Origin: JAKLQR01 sp963753165
GTDB lineage: Bacteria; Nitrospirota; Thermodesulfovibrionia; Thermodesulfovibrionales; SM23-35
Direction of reading: 5' to 3'
Assembly: GCA_963753165.1 (NCBI GenBank)
Contig: CAVWBP010000024.1
Span: forward strand, 101,746 to 165,745
DNA: 64,000 nucleotides
Part shown: piece after piece, positions 8,788-16,092 of the stretch
Layout of the letters: each line of letters starts with the position of its first letter
Position numbering within the stretch: position 1 is the first letter of the stretch
Notes under the pieces: generated by a model
Told to the model about the DNA's origin: nothing
The model's input: only the letters and a program-made list of their open reading frames with translations
Databases searched by the model: none
Program-made: the position numbers and the translations under genes

Positions 8788-9953
8788 AAAAGATACTATT
8801 CATCATCCTAATAGGCGCAGTGCTTGCGCTCGCAGCATTTTTTCTGCTCAGAAACAACAACAGTGACATCAAGTATAAAACAGAAAAGGTTGCAAAGGGT
8901 GACATAGTTATGTCGGTCACTGCAACAGGGACGGTCAATGCAGTCACTACAGTGCTTGTCGGCACCCAGGTTTCCGGTACGATCAGGAACATATCCGTCG
9001 ATTTCAATTCTCCGGTGAAAAAAGGCCAGATCATCGCGCAGATAGATCCCTCAACATTCCAGGCGCAGGTGCAGCAGGCAAGCGCGAATCTCCTCGCGGC
9101 CCGGGCAAATCTCGAAAAAGCCGAGGCGATACTGGTAGACGCGAAGCGGACCATGGAAAGAAATGCTGAATTATTCTCAAAGAATCTCATTGCGCGGAGC
9201 GATCTGGATGCGGCAGAAACAAACTACGAAACTGCAAAGGCGTCGGTGAGCGCTGCAAAGTCCCAGGTTGCCCAGACAGAGGCGGCAGTCGAGTTTGCCG
9301 AGACGAATCTCCGGTACACGAGGATACTCTCCCCTGTGGACGGGGTTGTGATATCGAGGAACGTGGATGTGGGACAGACCGTGGCCGCAAGTTTTCAGAC
9401 TCCGACATTATTCACCATAGCCCAGGACCTCACAAAAATGCAGATCGACACGAATGTGGACGAGGCTGATATCGGGAAGGTGAGTGTCGGGCAGGATGTC
9501 GAGTTTACGGTCGATGCCTACCCCGATCTTGTTTTCCGGGGGAAGGTCTGGCAGGTGAGGAACGCGCCGATTACTGTGCAGAATGTCGTGACCTATGATG
9601 TGGTGATTCAGGTGGAGAACCCTGAACTCAAACTCAAGCCCGGCATGACCGCGAACGTGGCGATTATTATTGCGACAAAGAAAGATGTCCTGAAAATACC
9701 GAACGCTGCCCTGAGGTTCAAGCTTGATGAAAATGAGAAAAAGAGCGCTGCGAAAAAGACAGTGAGCGGTCCGGGGATATGGATACTGGAGCAGGGCAAG
9801 CCAAAGCGTATCAGTATTTCTGCCGGTATCAGCGATGGCAGTCACACTGAAATTATCCCGGATACCCTTCAGGAAGGGCAGGAAGTAATCATCGAGTCCG
9901 CAGCCAAGGGGCAGAAGAAGCAGGAGGCGCCTCCGGGACCGAGATTTTTCTGA
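8784..9953 (+). CDS. MacA-like efflux periplasmic adaptor (HlyD/RND-MFP family)
   Basis: Adaptor between the MacB-type ABC exporter and the TolC-like channel, 389 residues from the ATG at 8784. It has an N-terminal membrane anchor (MKKILFIILIGAVLALAAFF), a lipoyl half-motif (GTVNAVTTVLVGTQVSGTI), a coiled-coil hairpin of heptads (about 95-170), the second lipoyl half (SPVDGVVISRNVDVGQTV) and a beta-barrel domain. The sequence DGVVISRNVDVGQTVAAS with the downstream Q-rich segment is characteristic of MacA. The start overlaps the corrected stop of the channel gene, and the stop is one base before the ATPase start, so this is one operon. Confidence 0.88.
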   Translation: MKKILFIILIGAVLALAAFFLLRNNNSDIKYKTEKVAKGDIVMSVTATGTVNAVTTVLVGTQVSGTIRNISVDFNSPVKKGQIIAQIDPSTFQAQVQQASANLLAARANLEKAEAILVDAKRTMERNAELFSKNLIARSDLDAAETNYETAKASVSAAKSQVAQTEAAVEFAETNLRYTRILSPVDGVVISRNVDVGQTVAASFQTPTLFTIAQDLTKMQIDTNVDEADIGKVSVGQDVEFTVDAYPDLVFRGKVWQVRNAPITVQNVVTYDVVIQVENPELKLKPGMTANVAIIIATKKDVLKIPNAALRFKLDENEKKSAAKKTVSGPGIWILEQGKPKRISISAGISDGSHTEIIPDTLQEGQEVIIESAAKGQKKQEAPPGPRFF

Positions 9954-9954
9954 T

Positions 9955-10647
9955 ATGGCGCTTATCGAAACCAGAGATATCTGCAAAATATACCAGGCCG
10001 GTTCCGTCGAGGTGAATGCCCTCATGAATGTTTCTTCAAGCATAGAGGCGGGAGAATTTGTCGCAGTTATGGGACCGTCGGGTTCGGGTAAATCCACGTT
10101 CATGAACATCCTCGGATGCCTCGATATTCCTTCGAGCGGTCAGTATATCCTCGGGGGCACCGATGTCGGGAATCTCGACAGGGACGAACGGGCGCAGATA
10201 CGGAATAAAAAGATAGGATTTGTTTTCCAGGGCTTCAACCTGCTGCCCCGGACGTCAGCCCTTGAGAATGTCGAACTGCCCATGCTCTACAACGGACTTC
10301 CGCCGAAAGACCGCAGAGGGCGCGCAGAGGAAGCGCTGAAAAATGTGGGGCTTGCAGGACGGGAAGAGTCTTATCCCGGTCAGCTTTCCGGCGGACAGCA
10401 GCAGAGGGTTGCCATAGCCAGGGCCCTCGTGAATAACGCGGCGATCATCCTCGCGGATGAACCGACAGGGAACCTCGATACAAAGACGAGCGCGGAAGTA
10501 ATGGAACTCTTCACAAGACTGAACACGGAATCCGATATCACGGTAATACTCGTGACCCATGAGCAGGACATCGCAGCGTATGGCCGGAGAACCATAAGAT
10601 TCCTCGACGGCAGGATCATCAGCGACGAGAGGACAGCAGGGTCATGA
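9955..10647 (+). CDS. MacB-type ABC transporter ATP-binding protein
   Basis: ATPase of 230 residues with Walker A GPSGSGKST, Q-loop FVFQGFNLLPR, signature LSGGQQQR, Walker B IILADEPTGNLD and H-loop VTHEQD. The family is LolD/MacB, here a separate ATPase rather than fused to the permease as in E. coli MacB. Its stop overlaps the permease start by 4 bases. Together with the MacA-like adaptor and the upstream TolC-like channel it would form a tripartite exporter for drugs, peptides or lipids. Confidence 0.92.
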   Translation: MALIETRDICKIYQAGSVEVNALMNVSSSIEAGEFVAVMGPSGSGKSTFMNILGCLDIPSSGQYILGGTDVGNLDRDERAQIRNKKIGFVFQGFNLLPRTSALENVELPMLYNGLPPKDRRGRAEEALKNVGLAGREESYPGQLSGGQQQRVAIARALVNNAAIILADEPTGNLDTKTSAEVMELFTRLNTESDITVILVTHEQDIAAYGRRTIRFLDGRIISDERTAGS

Positions 10648-11873
10648 TCGATATCCCGACAGCGATACGCATCTCGTTCAGGGCATTGAAACGGAATAAA
10701 ATGCGTTCCGCGCTCACCATGCTCGGGATCATCATCGGTGTCGGTGCGGTGATCGCCATGCTTTCGATCGGAATGGGAGCAAGCAAAAGAATTGCAGAGC
10801 AGATATCGAGCATCGGAAGCAACCTTATCATGGTCCTTCCGGGCGCCACGACCTCGGCTGGCGTGAGGATGGGTTCGGGCACCCAGACTACTCTCACCAT
10901 TGACGATGCAGCGGCGATACAGAATGAATGCCCTGCTGTTTCAGACGTTGCCCCCATCCACAACGGCGTTGCGCAGGTTGTCTACGGTTCCCAGAACTGG
11001 TCGACCGGGGTTACAGGGACGACGCCGGGAATGCTTGCGATACGGGACTGGGCGCTTGAATCGGGAAGACCGTTCACCCCGCAGGATGTGAGAAATGCCA
11101 CAAAAGTTTGCCTGCTCGGCATGACCGTTGCCGAAAATTTATTCGGAGAGGCCGATCCGGTCGGCCAGGTAGTGAGAATAGAAAAAGTCCCCTTTACCGT
11201 CATCGGGGTACTTTCCGTAAAGGGACAGTCTCCGCAGGGACAGGACCAGGACGACGCAATCTATGTCCCTATCACAACTGCCCAGAAAAAACTCTTCGGC
11301 ACCGCGTTCCCCGGTACGGTGCGGAGGATTATGGTGAAGGCAAGCAGCACGGAAGACATGGCGGCTGCGGAGAGGCAGATAACCGAACTGCTCAGGCAGA
11401 GACACCATATCGGCCCAAAACAGGAGAATGATTTTACCGTGAGAAACCTTACCTCGATCATGCAGACTGCGGAACAGTCGACACAGGTCATGACCCTTCT
11501 GCTCGCCGCGATTGCATCGGTATCTCTCCTTGTAGGAGGGATTGGGATTATGAACATAATGCTCGTGTCGGTTACCGAGAGGACACGGGAGATCGGGATA
11601 CGCATGGCGATAGGGGCGAAGACCTGGGATATCAGAATGCAGTTCATCATCGAAGCGCTTACGTTGTCATTAATCGGCGGCATAGCCGGAATCATCACCG
11701 GCATTTCCGCATCCAAAATAATCGCAATGATTGCCGGATGGTCAACAATCGTATCCCCTCTCTCGATTTTTCTTGCCTTCGGATTTTCCGGCATGGTGGG
11801 ACTGTTCTTCGGGTTCTACCCCGCCTACAAGGCGTCTATGCTGAACCCTATAGATGCGTTGAGATACGAATAA
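10644..11873 (+). CDS. MacB-type ABC transporter permease
   Basis: Inner-membrane mechanotransmission subunit of the MacAB-like exporter, 409 residues. The N-terminal cytoplasmic amphipathic part (IRISFRALKRNKMRSALTML) leads into TM1 (GIIIGVGAVIAML). A large periplasmic domain of about 200 residues (MacB-PCD) follows, and then the FtsX domain with three TM segments and the typical SVTERTREIGIRMAIGA motif. This is the last gene of the efflux operon. A weak hairpin followed by T5 lies at about 11896-11921 and may end transcription. Confidence 0.92.
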   Translation: MIDIPTAIRISFRALKRNKMRSALTMLGIIIGVGAVIAMLSIGMGASKRIAEQISSIGSNLIMVLPGATTSAGVRMGSGTQTTLTIDDAAAIQNECPAVSDVAPIHNGVAQVVYGSQNWSTGVTGTTPGMLAIRDWALESGRPFTPQDVRNATKVCLLGMTVAENLFGEADPVGQVVRIEKVPFTVIGVLSVKGQSPQGQDQDDAIYVPITTAQKKLFGTAFPGTVRRIMVKASSTEDMAAAERQITELLRQRHHIGPKQENDFTVRNLTSIMQTAEQSTQVMTLLLAAIASVSLLVGGIGIMNIMLVSVTERTREIGIRMAIGAKTWDIRMQFIIEALTLSLIGGIAGIITGISASKIIAMIAGWSTIVSPLSIFLAFGFSGMVGLFFGFYPAYKASMLNPIDALRYE

Positions 11874-11939
11874 AAAGCCTGTCACCGTAAACGGTAACGA
11901 GCTAACCATGGTTCGTTTTTCTTCTGTGAGTTTATGGAG

Positions 11940-12263
11940 TTAAGCAGCTCTTTTCGCGTTTACTTGAAGAGTTATGCGCTCATGCGCCTGAAGGATTTTT
12001 ATGATTTCAAGAATATTCTCGGCTCGTGGATTGCCGCGGGGCCCTAACATCCGATGAACGCTCTTGCTTGATTTGTTGAGCTTCTTAGCCAGACCCTCAA
12101 AGGTAATCGTCGCATTTATATAATCGCGAAGAATTGATTTTCCCGCATTGAGGTTCCCTCCGATGAGTTCATTCACTGCCTCTGTTAGCATGTGTCTGCG
12201 GAATTCAGCATCACTCTCGGCACGCTGTAAAATTGTTTTGCGAAATTGTTTTGTAATCGGCAT
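11940..12263 (-). CDS. HigA-like antitoxin, helix-turn-helix (addiction module antidote)
   Basis: A 107-residue DNA-binding antitoxin of the putative addiction-module antidote family. The central helix-turn-helix reads TFEGLAKKLNKSSKSVHRML and is followed by GPRGNPRAENILEIIKIL, the family hallmark. It lies 11 bases downstream of the RelE/HigB-like toxin gene (toxin-first order is usual for this HigBA class). The protein would neutralise the toxin and repress the shared promoter at 12613-12641. The toxin gene upstream has no recognisable start codon, so the antitoxin may be the only intact member. Confidence 0.8.
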   Translation of the reverse strand: MPITKQFRKTILQRAESDAEFRRHMLTEAVNELIGGNLNAGKSILRDYINATITFEGLAKKLNKSSKSVHRMLGPRGNPRAENILEIIKILQAHERITLQVNAKRAA

Positions 12264-12274
12264 AATCCCCCTCC

Positions 12275-12598
12275 TTACTTCTTCTTTTTTCTTTCTGTCT
12301 TATATTGCGTCCATAGTGACTGAGCGTTTCTGATGTCTCTGCGCTGGGTTTTCTTCGAACCTCCTGCAAGCAGAATGACCAGCGTATTTCCTTCCCGACC
12401 AAAATAAATCCTGTACCCTGGACCAAAATCAATCTTATATTCCGAAACTCCTTGCCCTGCTGATTTCACGTGAGAAAAATTGCCTTGCTCCAATCGATAC
12501 AACGCAGTGGCAACCTTGGCTGCGGCTTGAGCATCAAGGTCGGCGAACCACTTTCCAAAAACAGATATCCCATTGAGCAGATATTCGACAACTTTATC
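12275..12598 (-). CDS. RelE/HigB-like toxin (phage Gp49-type), start codon missing
   Basis: mRNA-interferase-type toxin of the Gp49-like HigB family, which pairs with the antitoxin downstream. The conserved coding matches the family from about 12592 (VVEYLLNGISVFGKWF, ADLDAQAAAKVATALYRLEQGNF) to the C-terminus (GPGYRIYFGREGNTLVILL). An in-frame TAA stands at 12599-12601, and no ATG, GTG or TTG occurs before the TTG at 12502, which would cut off the first third. The bases at the expected start read GATAAAGTT; one missing G would restore ATGAAAGTT. This is either an inactivating mutation or a sequence error. The 75-residue TTG version alone is unlikely to be active. Confidence 0.65.
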   Translation of the reverse strand, partial: DKVVEYLLNGISVFGKWFADLDAQAAAKVATALYRLEQGNFSHVKSAGQGVSEYKIDFGPGYRIYFGREGNTLVILLAGGSKKTQRRDIRNAQSLWTQYKTERKKKK

Positions 12599-12611
12599 TT
12601 ACCCACATGTT

Positions 12612-12641
12612 AATAGTAACACAAAAGTTACTATTGGTCAA
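12612..12641 (-). promoter_or_regulatory. Promoter with palindromic operator of the HigBA-like module
   Basis: On the minus strand TTGACC (12641-12636), 17 bases, TACTAT (12618-12613) form a sigma-70 promoter. A perfect 9-bp palindrome with a 6-base spacer (AATAGTAAC...GTTACTATT, 12612-12635) fills the region between and over the -10 box. That is the classic location for autoregulation by the antitoxin or the toxin-antitoxin complex. Confidence 0.65.
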
Positions 12642-12712
12642 GAAGGACATGCTCATAAATTATCGAGCTTGGTATGTATTTCAATGAGCAGGATTTTCCG
12701 TGAAAATGGATA

Positions 12713-12733
12713 ATGCTAAGAAAATAGACCTGA
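12713..12733. repeat. Left arm of a 21-bp perfect inverted repeat framing the IS110/VapB segment
   Basis: This 21-bp stretch (core AAGAAAATAGACCTGA) is repeated exactly, in inverted orientation, at 14639-14659, 1.9 kb away. The two arms enclose a VapB-like gene, a possible toxin remnant and the complete IS110-family element. They could be the ends of a mobile unit or two copies of a dispersed chromosomal repeat. Confidence 0.8.
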
Positions 12734-12749
12734 CACTCCTCTTCTCTCT

Positions 12750-12947
12750 CTATCGCTCACGATGCCGTATCTCGTCTGCGGTCATATTGAAATCGAGTTT
12801 CCCCTTCATTGATTTTATTTTCTCTACCTTCTTCTTCCTCAGATAGTAGTCGATAGCGATCTTCACTGCTGATGTTTTGGACTTGCTTTTCGTCTCCTTC
12901 ATAAGCAAGTCCAGGCTCTCTTTCTCGATTGTTACCGTTATGCGCAT
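12750..12947 (-). CDS. VapB/CopG-like small antitoxin
   Basis: A 65-residue protein: an N-terminal beta strand MRITVTIEKESLDLLM followed by two helices and a lysine-rich middle (SKTSAVKIAIDYYLRKKKVEKI). This is the ribbon-helix-helix layout of VapB antitoxins (DUF2191 type). No intact toxin gene follows; the 21-bp inverted repeat begins 17 bases after its stop. A short possible PIN-toxin fragment lies upstream at 13010-13222. I read it as an orphan or broken toxin-antitoxin pair. Confidence 0.6.
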   Translation of the reverse strand: MRITVTIEKESLDLLMKETKSKSKTSAVKIAIDYYLRKKKVEKIKSMKGKLDFNMTADEIRHRER

Positions 12948-13009
12948 ATTTGCCTCTTTTTTGTGATTATTCTAAGCATCATTAAACCATAATTTTATAT
13001 GATTTTGTT

Positions 13010-13222
13010 CTATGATTTCTTTTTCTTAAATTGGATTGCATCAGGAATAATCTTTGCAAGAAAAGACTGGGGCTGAACAACTGGTATCACAAAATGTGAT
13101 GAGACGAGAAAGGAATCGGTGTCACCCATTAAAGGCCACCCCGTCAAGAGCAAATAATAATTTATAGCGCAAAAGACGCTCTTTTGCACTTCCATAATGT
13201 CGGTTACGTCTCTTCGCCACAT
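13010..13222 (-). pseudogene. Small reading frame, possible PIN-domain toxin remnant
   Basis: A 70-residue frame next to the VapB-like gene and on the same strand. Its second half (MGDTDSFLVSSHFVIPVVQP, then QSFLAKI) faintly resembles the C-terminal strand-helix of PIN-domain toxins, where a GD pair is followed by a strand and a P..FL motif. The first half matches nothing I recognise. If the resemblance is real it is a truncated VapC-like toxin. It may equally be a random frame. Confidence 0.25.
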
Positions 13223-13526
13223 CTGAGGTCTTCATTTCATTTGATGTCAGCCTTGCTGCACCAGTCACCCATCAGGATCTGGGATGCTGAATCCGGATTG
13301 AACCGGATACATTTCCCGTTTCGCCGTTTGGCGAACCAGAAAACCGTCAGTGCCATATGATGTCCAAAAAGTGCTTTTCAAGTCTCGTGGTTTGTAGCCA
13401 CCCCATTACAGGCTCATCACATAGGCAGCAAAGTCACCGATAACCGGTATATGTGGATGCAACAGCTGCCAATCAAGTCTCATGGTTTTACCAACCCCAC
13501 GTCCGGTTCACTGTTGCATCCGACCC
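13223..13526 (-). ncRNA. IS110-family 3' non-coding region, candidate bridge/seek RNA
   Basis: About 300 bases without coding potential follow the IS110 transposase. They contain an 11-bp perfect inverted repeat (GGATGCAACAG at 13455-13465 against 13511-13521) enclosing a 45-base loop, a 16-base direct repeat with one mismatch (TCAAGTCTCRTGGTTT at 13378-13393 and 13473-13488), and a small hairpin (TTCGCC-GTTT-GGCGAA, about 13319-13334). IS110/IS1111 elements are known to encode a structured guide RNA in their longer non-coding end; the IS1111 group carries it downstream of the transposase, as here. Exact RNA ends and target and donor loops are not resolved by eye. Confidence 0.5.
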
Positions 13527-14640
13527 TTAGACGAAGAGTTTCTCCGCCATGAAGGGCACATCATCCCGCATGATGTAGTACGCCGCCCGCGCCAGCTTAT
13601 GCGCAAGTGCCTGGTGCGCTACCATGCGATTACTCCTCTGCGCCTTCCTCTGAAAATATGCCCGTGCCTGAGCATCAAACCGTCTGGCCAGTTCAGACGC
13701 CTCAGAATACGCCCATGCCAGATACCTGTTGCCGTTTCTCTGGTTGCCCTTGCCTTTTGTCTTACCGTTGCTTACCCACTTTGAGCCTACTTTCCTGCAG
13801 TATGAGACATAGTTGCCGACTTTCTGAAAACGGCTGATCGGCCCTGTTTCGAGCATAATCGTCAAGGCAAGTATCTTCCCCACACCAGGAATGCTCAACA
13901 ACTTTTGATATGATGACGACAGCTCGATCTTCCCTTCTATGGTCTTTTCGATGCCTTTTATTTTCCTGGTCATGTAATCAATTATCTCTTTGCTGACTCC
14001 TCCTGCCATAAGAATGTCCTCGTTATTGGCCAACAAAGGGCTTATCCTGTCCTCTTTCAGGATTTTGACATCATTGACGTTCACCATAATCCCGCAGTTG
14101 CGAGTAATGATGTGCTGAAGGCTAATGATCAGAGAGGTCCGTAGTCTGACGAGATGACTCCGTTTCCTTAATAGATCTCTCAGCGATCTTTCTTCCTTGG
14201 GATAGATATATCCCTCAGGCAGTATGTCCAGCCTGAGCATCTCGGCCAGCCAGTTCGCATCGTGCCGGTCATCTGCATGCTTAAGCCCTTTGTACTTTTG
14301 GATCGCTGCAGGGTTAGCCAGATGCACTTCATATCCTTGTTCCATAAGAAGATCGACAAGCCAATACCAATTGTAGGTCGACTCCACGGCGATTCCCGCG
14401 ATCTTCTTCCGGTAAGGACGGAGCGCCGTCACAATGGCTCCCGCGTCGTTGGGAAGCTTCTTTTGCAGTTGCTGTTTGCCCTCTTCATCGATGACTGCCA
14501 GGTAATTGTTGCTTGAATGCAAATCGAAAGCCGCGTACAATTTCATAAGACACCTCCATGGGTAAAGTTTGAGCTCTTTCCCAAAGCATATCAGATGATT
14601 TTTCATCTGATATGCCGGGAGGTGCCTTTATATGATTATC
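13230..14640 (-). mobile_element. IS110-family insertion sequence (approximate limits)
   Basis: Transposase gene plus about 300 bases of downstream non-coding sequence, about 1.4 kb in all, the normal size for the family. IS110 elements lack classical terminal inverted repeats and often make no target duplication, so the ends are estimates. The right end may coincide with the inverted-repeat arm at 14639. A short palindromic stretch (ATATCAGATGATTTTTCATCTGATAT, about 14588-14613, given here as two halves ATATCAGATGA and TCATCTGATAT) lies between the start of the transposase and that end. Confidence 0.7.
13527..14546 (-). CDS. IS110-family transposase (DEDD recombinase)
   Basis: A 339-residue transposase from the ATG at 14546, chosen because GGAGGTG lies 6 bases upstream; an upstream in-frame codon would add 20 residues. 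The N-terminal DEDD RuvC-like domain starts MKLYAAFDLHSSNNYLAV (first Asp), with the Glu in GIAVESTYNWYW and the DD-type residues in HADDRHDANWLAEML. The C-terminal transposase_20 domain carries the helix-hairpin-helix LLSIPGVGKILALTIM and, further on, conserved Ser/Gly residues near GNYVSYCRKVGSKWVSNG. The frame is intact, so the element could be active. It sits beside the tRNA-Met and between toxin-antitoxin remnants, in the most obviously accessory part of the window. Confidence 0.92.
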   Translation of the reverse strand: MKLYAAFDLHSSNNYLAVIDEEGKQQLQKKLPNDAGAIVTALRPYRKKIAGIAVESTYNWYWLVDLLMEQGYEVHLANPAAIQKYKGLKHADDRHDANWLAEMLRLDILPEGYIYPKEERSLRDLLRKRSHLVRLRTSLIISLQHIITRNCGIMVNVNDVKILKEDRISPLLANNEDILMAGGVSKEIIDYMTRKIKGIEKTIEGKIELSSSYQKLLSIPGVGKILALTIMLETGPISRFQKVGNYVSYCRKVGSKWVSNGKTKGKGNQRNGNRYLAWAYSEASELARRFDAQARAYFQRKAQRSNRMVAHQALAHKLARAAYYIMRDDVPFMAEKLFV

Positions 14641-14659
14641 AGGTCTATTTTCTTAGCAT
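14639..14659. repeat. Right arm of the 21-bp inverted repeat
   Basis: Exact inverted copy of 12713-12733 (core TCAGGTCTATTTTCTT). It lies just past the transposase upstream region and 61 bases before the tRNA gene. Confidence 0.8.
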
Positions 14660-14720
14660 AGAATATGAAAAACGTTTGCGTATGAAAAAATATAGTGAGA
14701 AAATGTAGTGACAAGAGGTT

Positions 14721-14797
14721 TGGTGGCGGTGCAGGGATTTGAACCCCGGACACTGCGGATATGAGCCGCATGCTCTAACCGACTGAGCTACACCGCC
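14721..14797 (-). tRNA. tRNA-Met (anticodon CAT)
   Basis: A 77-base cloverleaf with encoded CCA. The acceptor stem is GGCGGTG/CACCGCC with discriminator A; the D-arm reads TAGCTCAGTCGGTTAGAGCA, the anticodon stem TGCGG/CCGCA with loop CTCATAT, and the T-arm GGGGTTCAAATCCC. The anticodon is CAT. The acceptor pair G1-C72 excludes an initiator tRNA. An elongator Met is most likely; a tRNA-Ile whose CAT is modified by TilS cannot be fully excluded. Confidence 0.93.
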
Positions 14798-14872
14798 GTC
14801 TGAAAAAGTTAAGAGTTAAAAGTGTAAAGTTGAAAGTAAAACAGAATCTAAATTATACCAAAAGCACTATAT

Positions 14873-15994
14873 TTAATGAAAGAGTTCAAACCTCCGCGTC
14901 CGGATGCTGATGAGGATGCCGACAGCGATCATGTTCGAGAGGAGCGCGGTCCCGCCGTAGCTCATGAACGGCAGCGGTATCCCGACAACCGGCATCAGGC
15001 CCAGGGTCATGCCCACATTCACAAAGAAATAGATGAAGAACATCGTGGTTATCCCGAGCGCAAGGAGCCGCCCGAAGTCGTCCTTGGCCTTATTGACCGT
15101 ATCAAGTCCCCGTACTATCAGAATAAGATAGAGAATCAGGAGTATCAGGCTCCCGAAAAACCCCCATTCCTCGGCGAAGACGGCAAAGATAAAGTCCGTA
15201 TGTTTTTCAGGGAGGAACCTGAAGGGGCCCTGCGTCCCCTGCATATACCCTTTTCCGAAAAATTTCCCTGAACCGACGGTAATCTTCGATTGATTCAGAT
15301 GATACCCGATTCCCGTGGGGTCAATCTCCGGCTCGATGAACGCGACCAGCCGGCTCTTCTGGTAGTCTTTTAACCCATGCCAGAAGATGTTCCCTAAAAA
15401 CGGGAGTGATATCAGGCCGATGATGATAAAGAGCACCGCAACTCTTCTCTGGAGACCCCGGGCGAAGAGGAGTGAGATGAAAAGCGCGACGACGATGATT
15501 CCTGTCCCAAGGTCGGGTTGTTTGATAAGGAGGACGAAGGGGAGAAAAACTATTGTGAAAAAGGTGCGGAACAAGGCAAAGGTGTCGAGCGGCGGTTTGA
15601 CCAGGCTCAGATAGTGTGAGAGCATGATGATGTATATGAGCTTGAAAAATTCCGAAGGCTGAAAGGAGAGCGGCCCTATGCTCAGCCATCTCTGCGCTCC
15701 CATACCGACCCTGCCGGTGATAAAGACCGCCATGAGAAGGAGAATGCCGGCAACATAGAAGACCATTGCAAATCTGCTCAGCCAAATGTAGTCAAAACTC
15801 ACAATAAAGAACAGGGTAATGAGTCCGAGGACAAGCCATACTCCCTGTTTGATAAAGAATGATGAATGTCCTTCGGCTGCGAGAGGACGTGTCGCGCTGT
15901 ATATGGTGAGGATGCCGATGAGCGCAAGGAGCACGGTGACCGCGAGGGTCACCCAGTCGAAATTTTTTATCAGCCTGCGGTCGATTTTAAACAT
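14873..15994 (-). CDS. rodA: RodA, SEDS-family peptidoglycan glycosyltransferase
   Basis: Polytopic membrane enzyme that polymerises lipid II for lateral-wall growth with PBP2. It has 373 residues from the ATG at 15994 (MFKIDRRLIKNFDWVTLAV). I prefer this start to the one 51 bases upstream because the upstream extension is unlike the family. About ten membrane segments are visible, with the SEDS motifs KQPDLGTGIIV (catalytic Asp region), EKHTDFIFAVFAEEWGFFG and GIPLPFMSYGGTALLSNM near the C-terminus. It is the last gene of the mre/rod cluster, downstream of cysM. Confidence 0.95.
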   Translation of the reverse strand: MFKIDRRLIKNFDWVTLAVTVLLALIGILTIYSATRPLAAEGHSSFFIKQGVWLVLGLITLFFIVSFDYIWLSRFAMVFYVAGILLLMAVFITGRVGMGAQRWLSIGPLSFQPSEFFKLIYIIMLSHYLSLVKPPLDTFALFRTFFTIVFLPFVLLIKQPDLGTGIIVVALFISLLFARGLQRRVAVLFIIIGLISLPFLGNIFWHGLKDYQKSRLVAFIEPEIDPTGIGYHLNQSKITVGSGKFFGKGYMQGTQGPFRFLPEKHTDFIFAVFAEEWGFFGSLILLILYLILIVRGLDTVNKAKDDFGRLLALGITTMFFIYFFVNVGMTLGLMPVVGIPLPFMSYGGTALLSNMIAVGILISIRTRRFELFH

Positions 15995-16092
15995 ATGAAA
16001 AACAGGATGGAATGGAAAGGATAACAGAAAGATAAAAGAAATCAAAGGATTCCGATAAGTGGTTACTCTGCTTTACTTGCCGTGCCTTATTC

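Noticed and set aside
7476..9953. A real TolC-MacA fusion protein
   Set aside because: The natural TolC end and an ATGA junction are present in the +1 frame, and the fusion is topologically unlikely.
15321..15785. Minus-strand frame inside rodA
   Set aside because: Overlaps rodA in another frame; arginine/histidine-rich shadow without family features.
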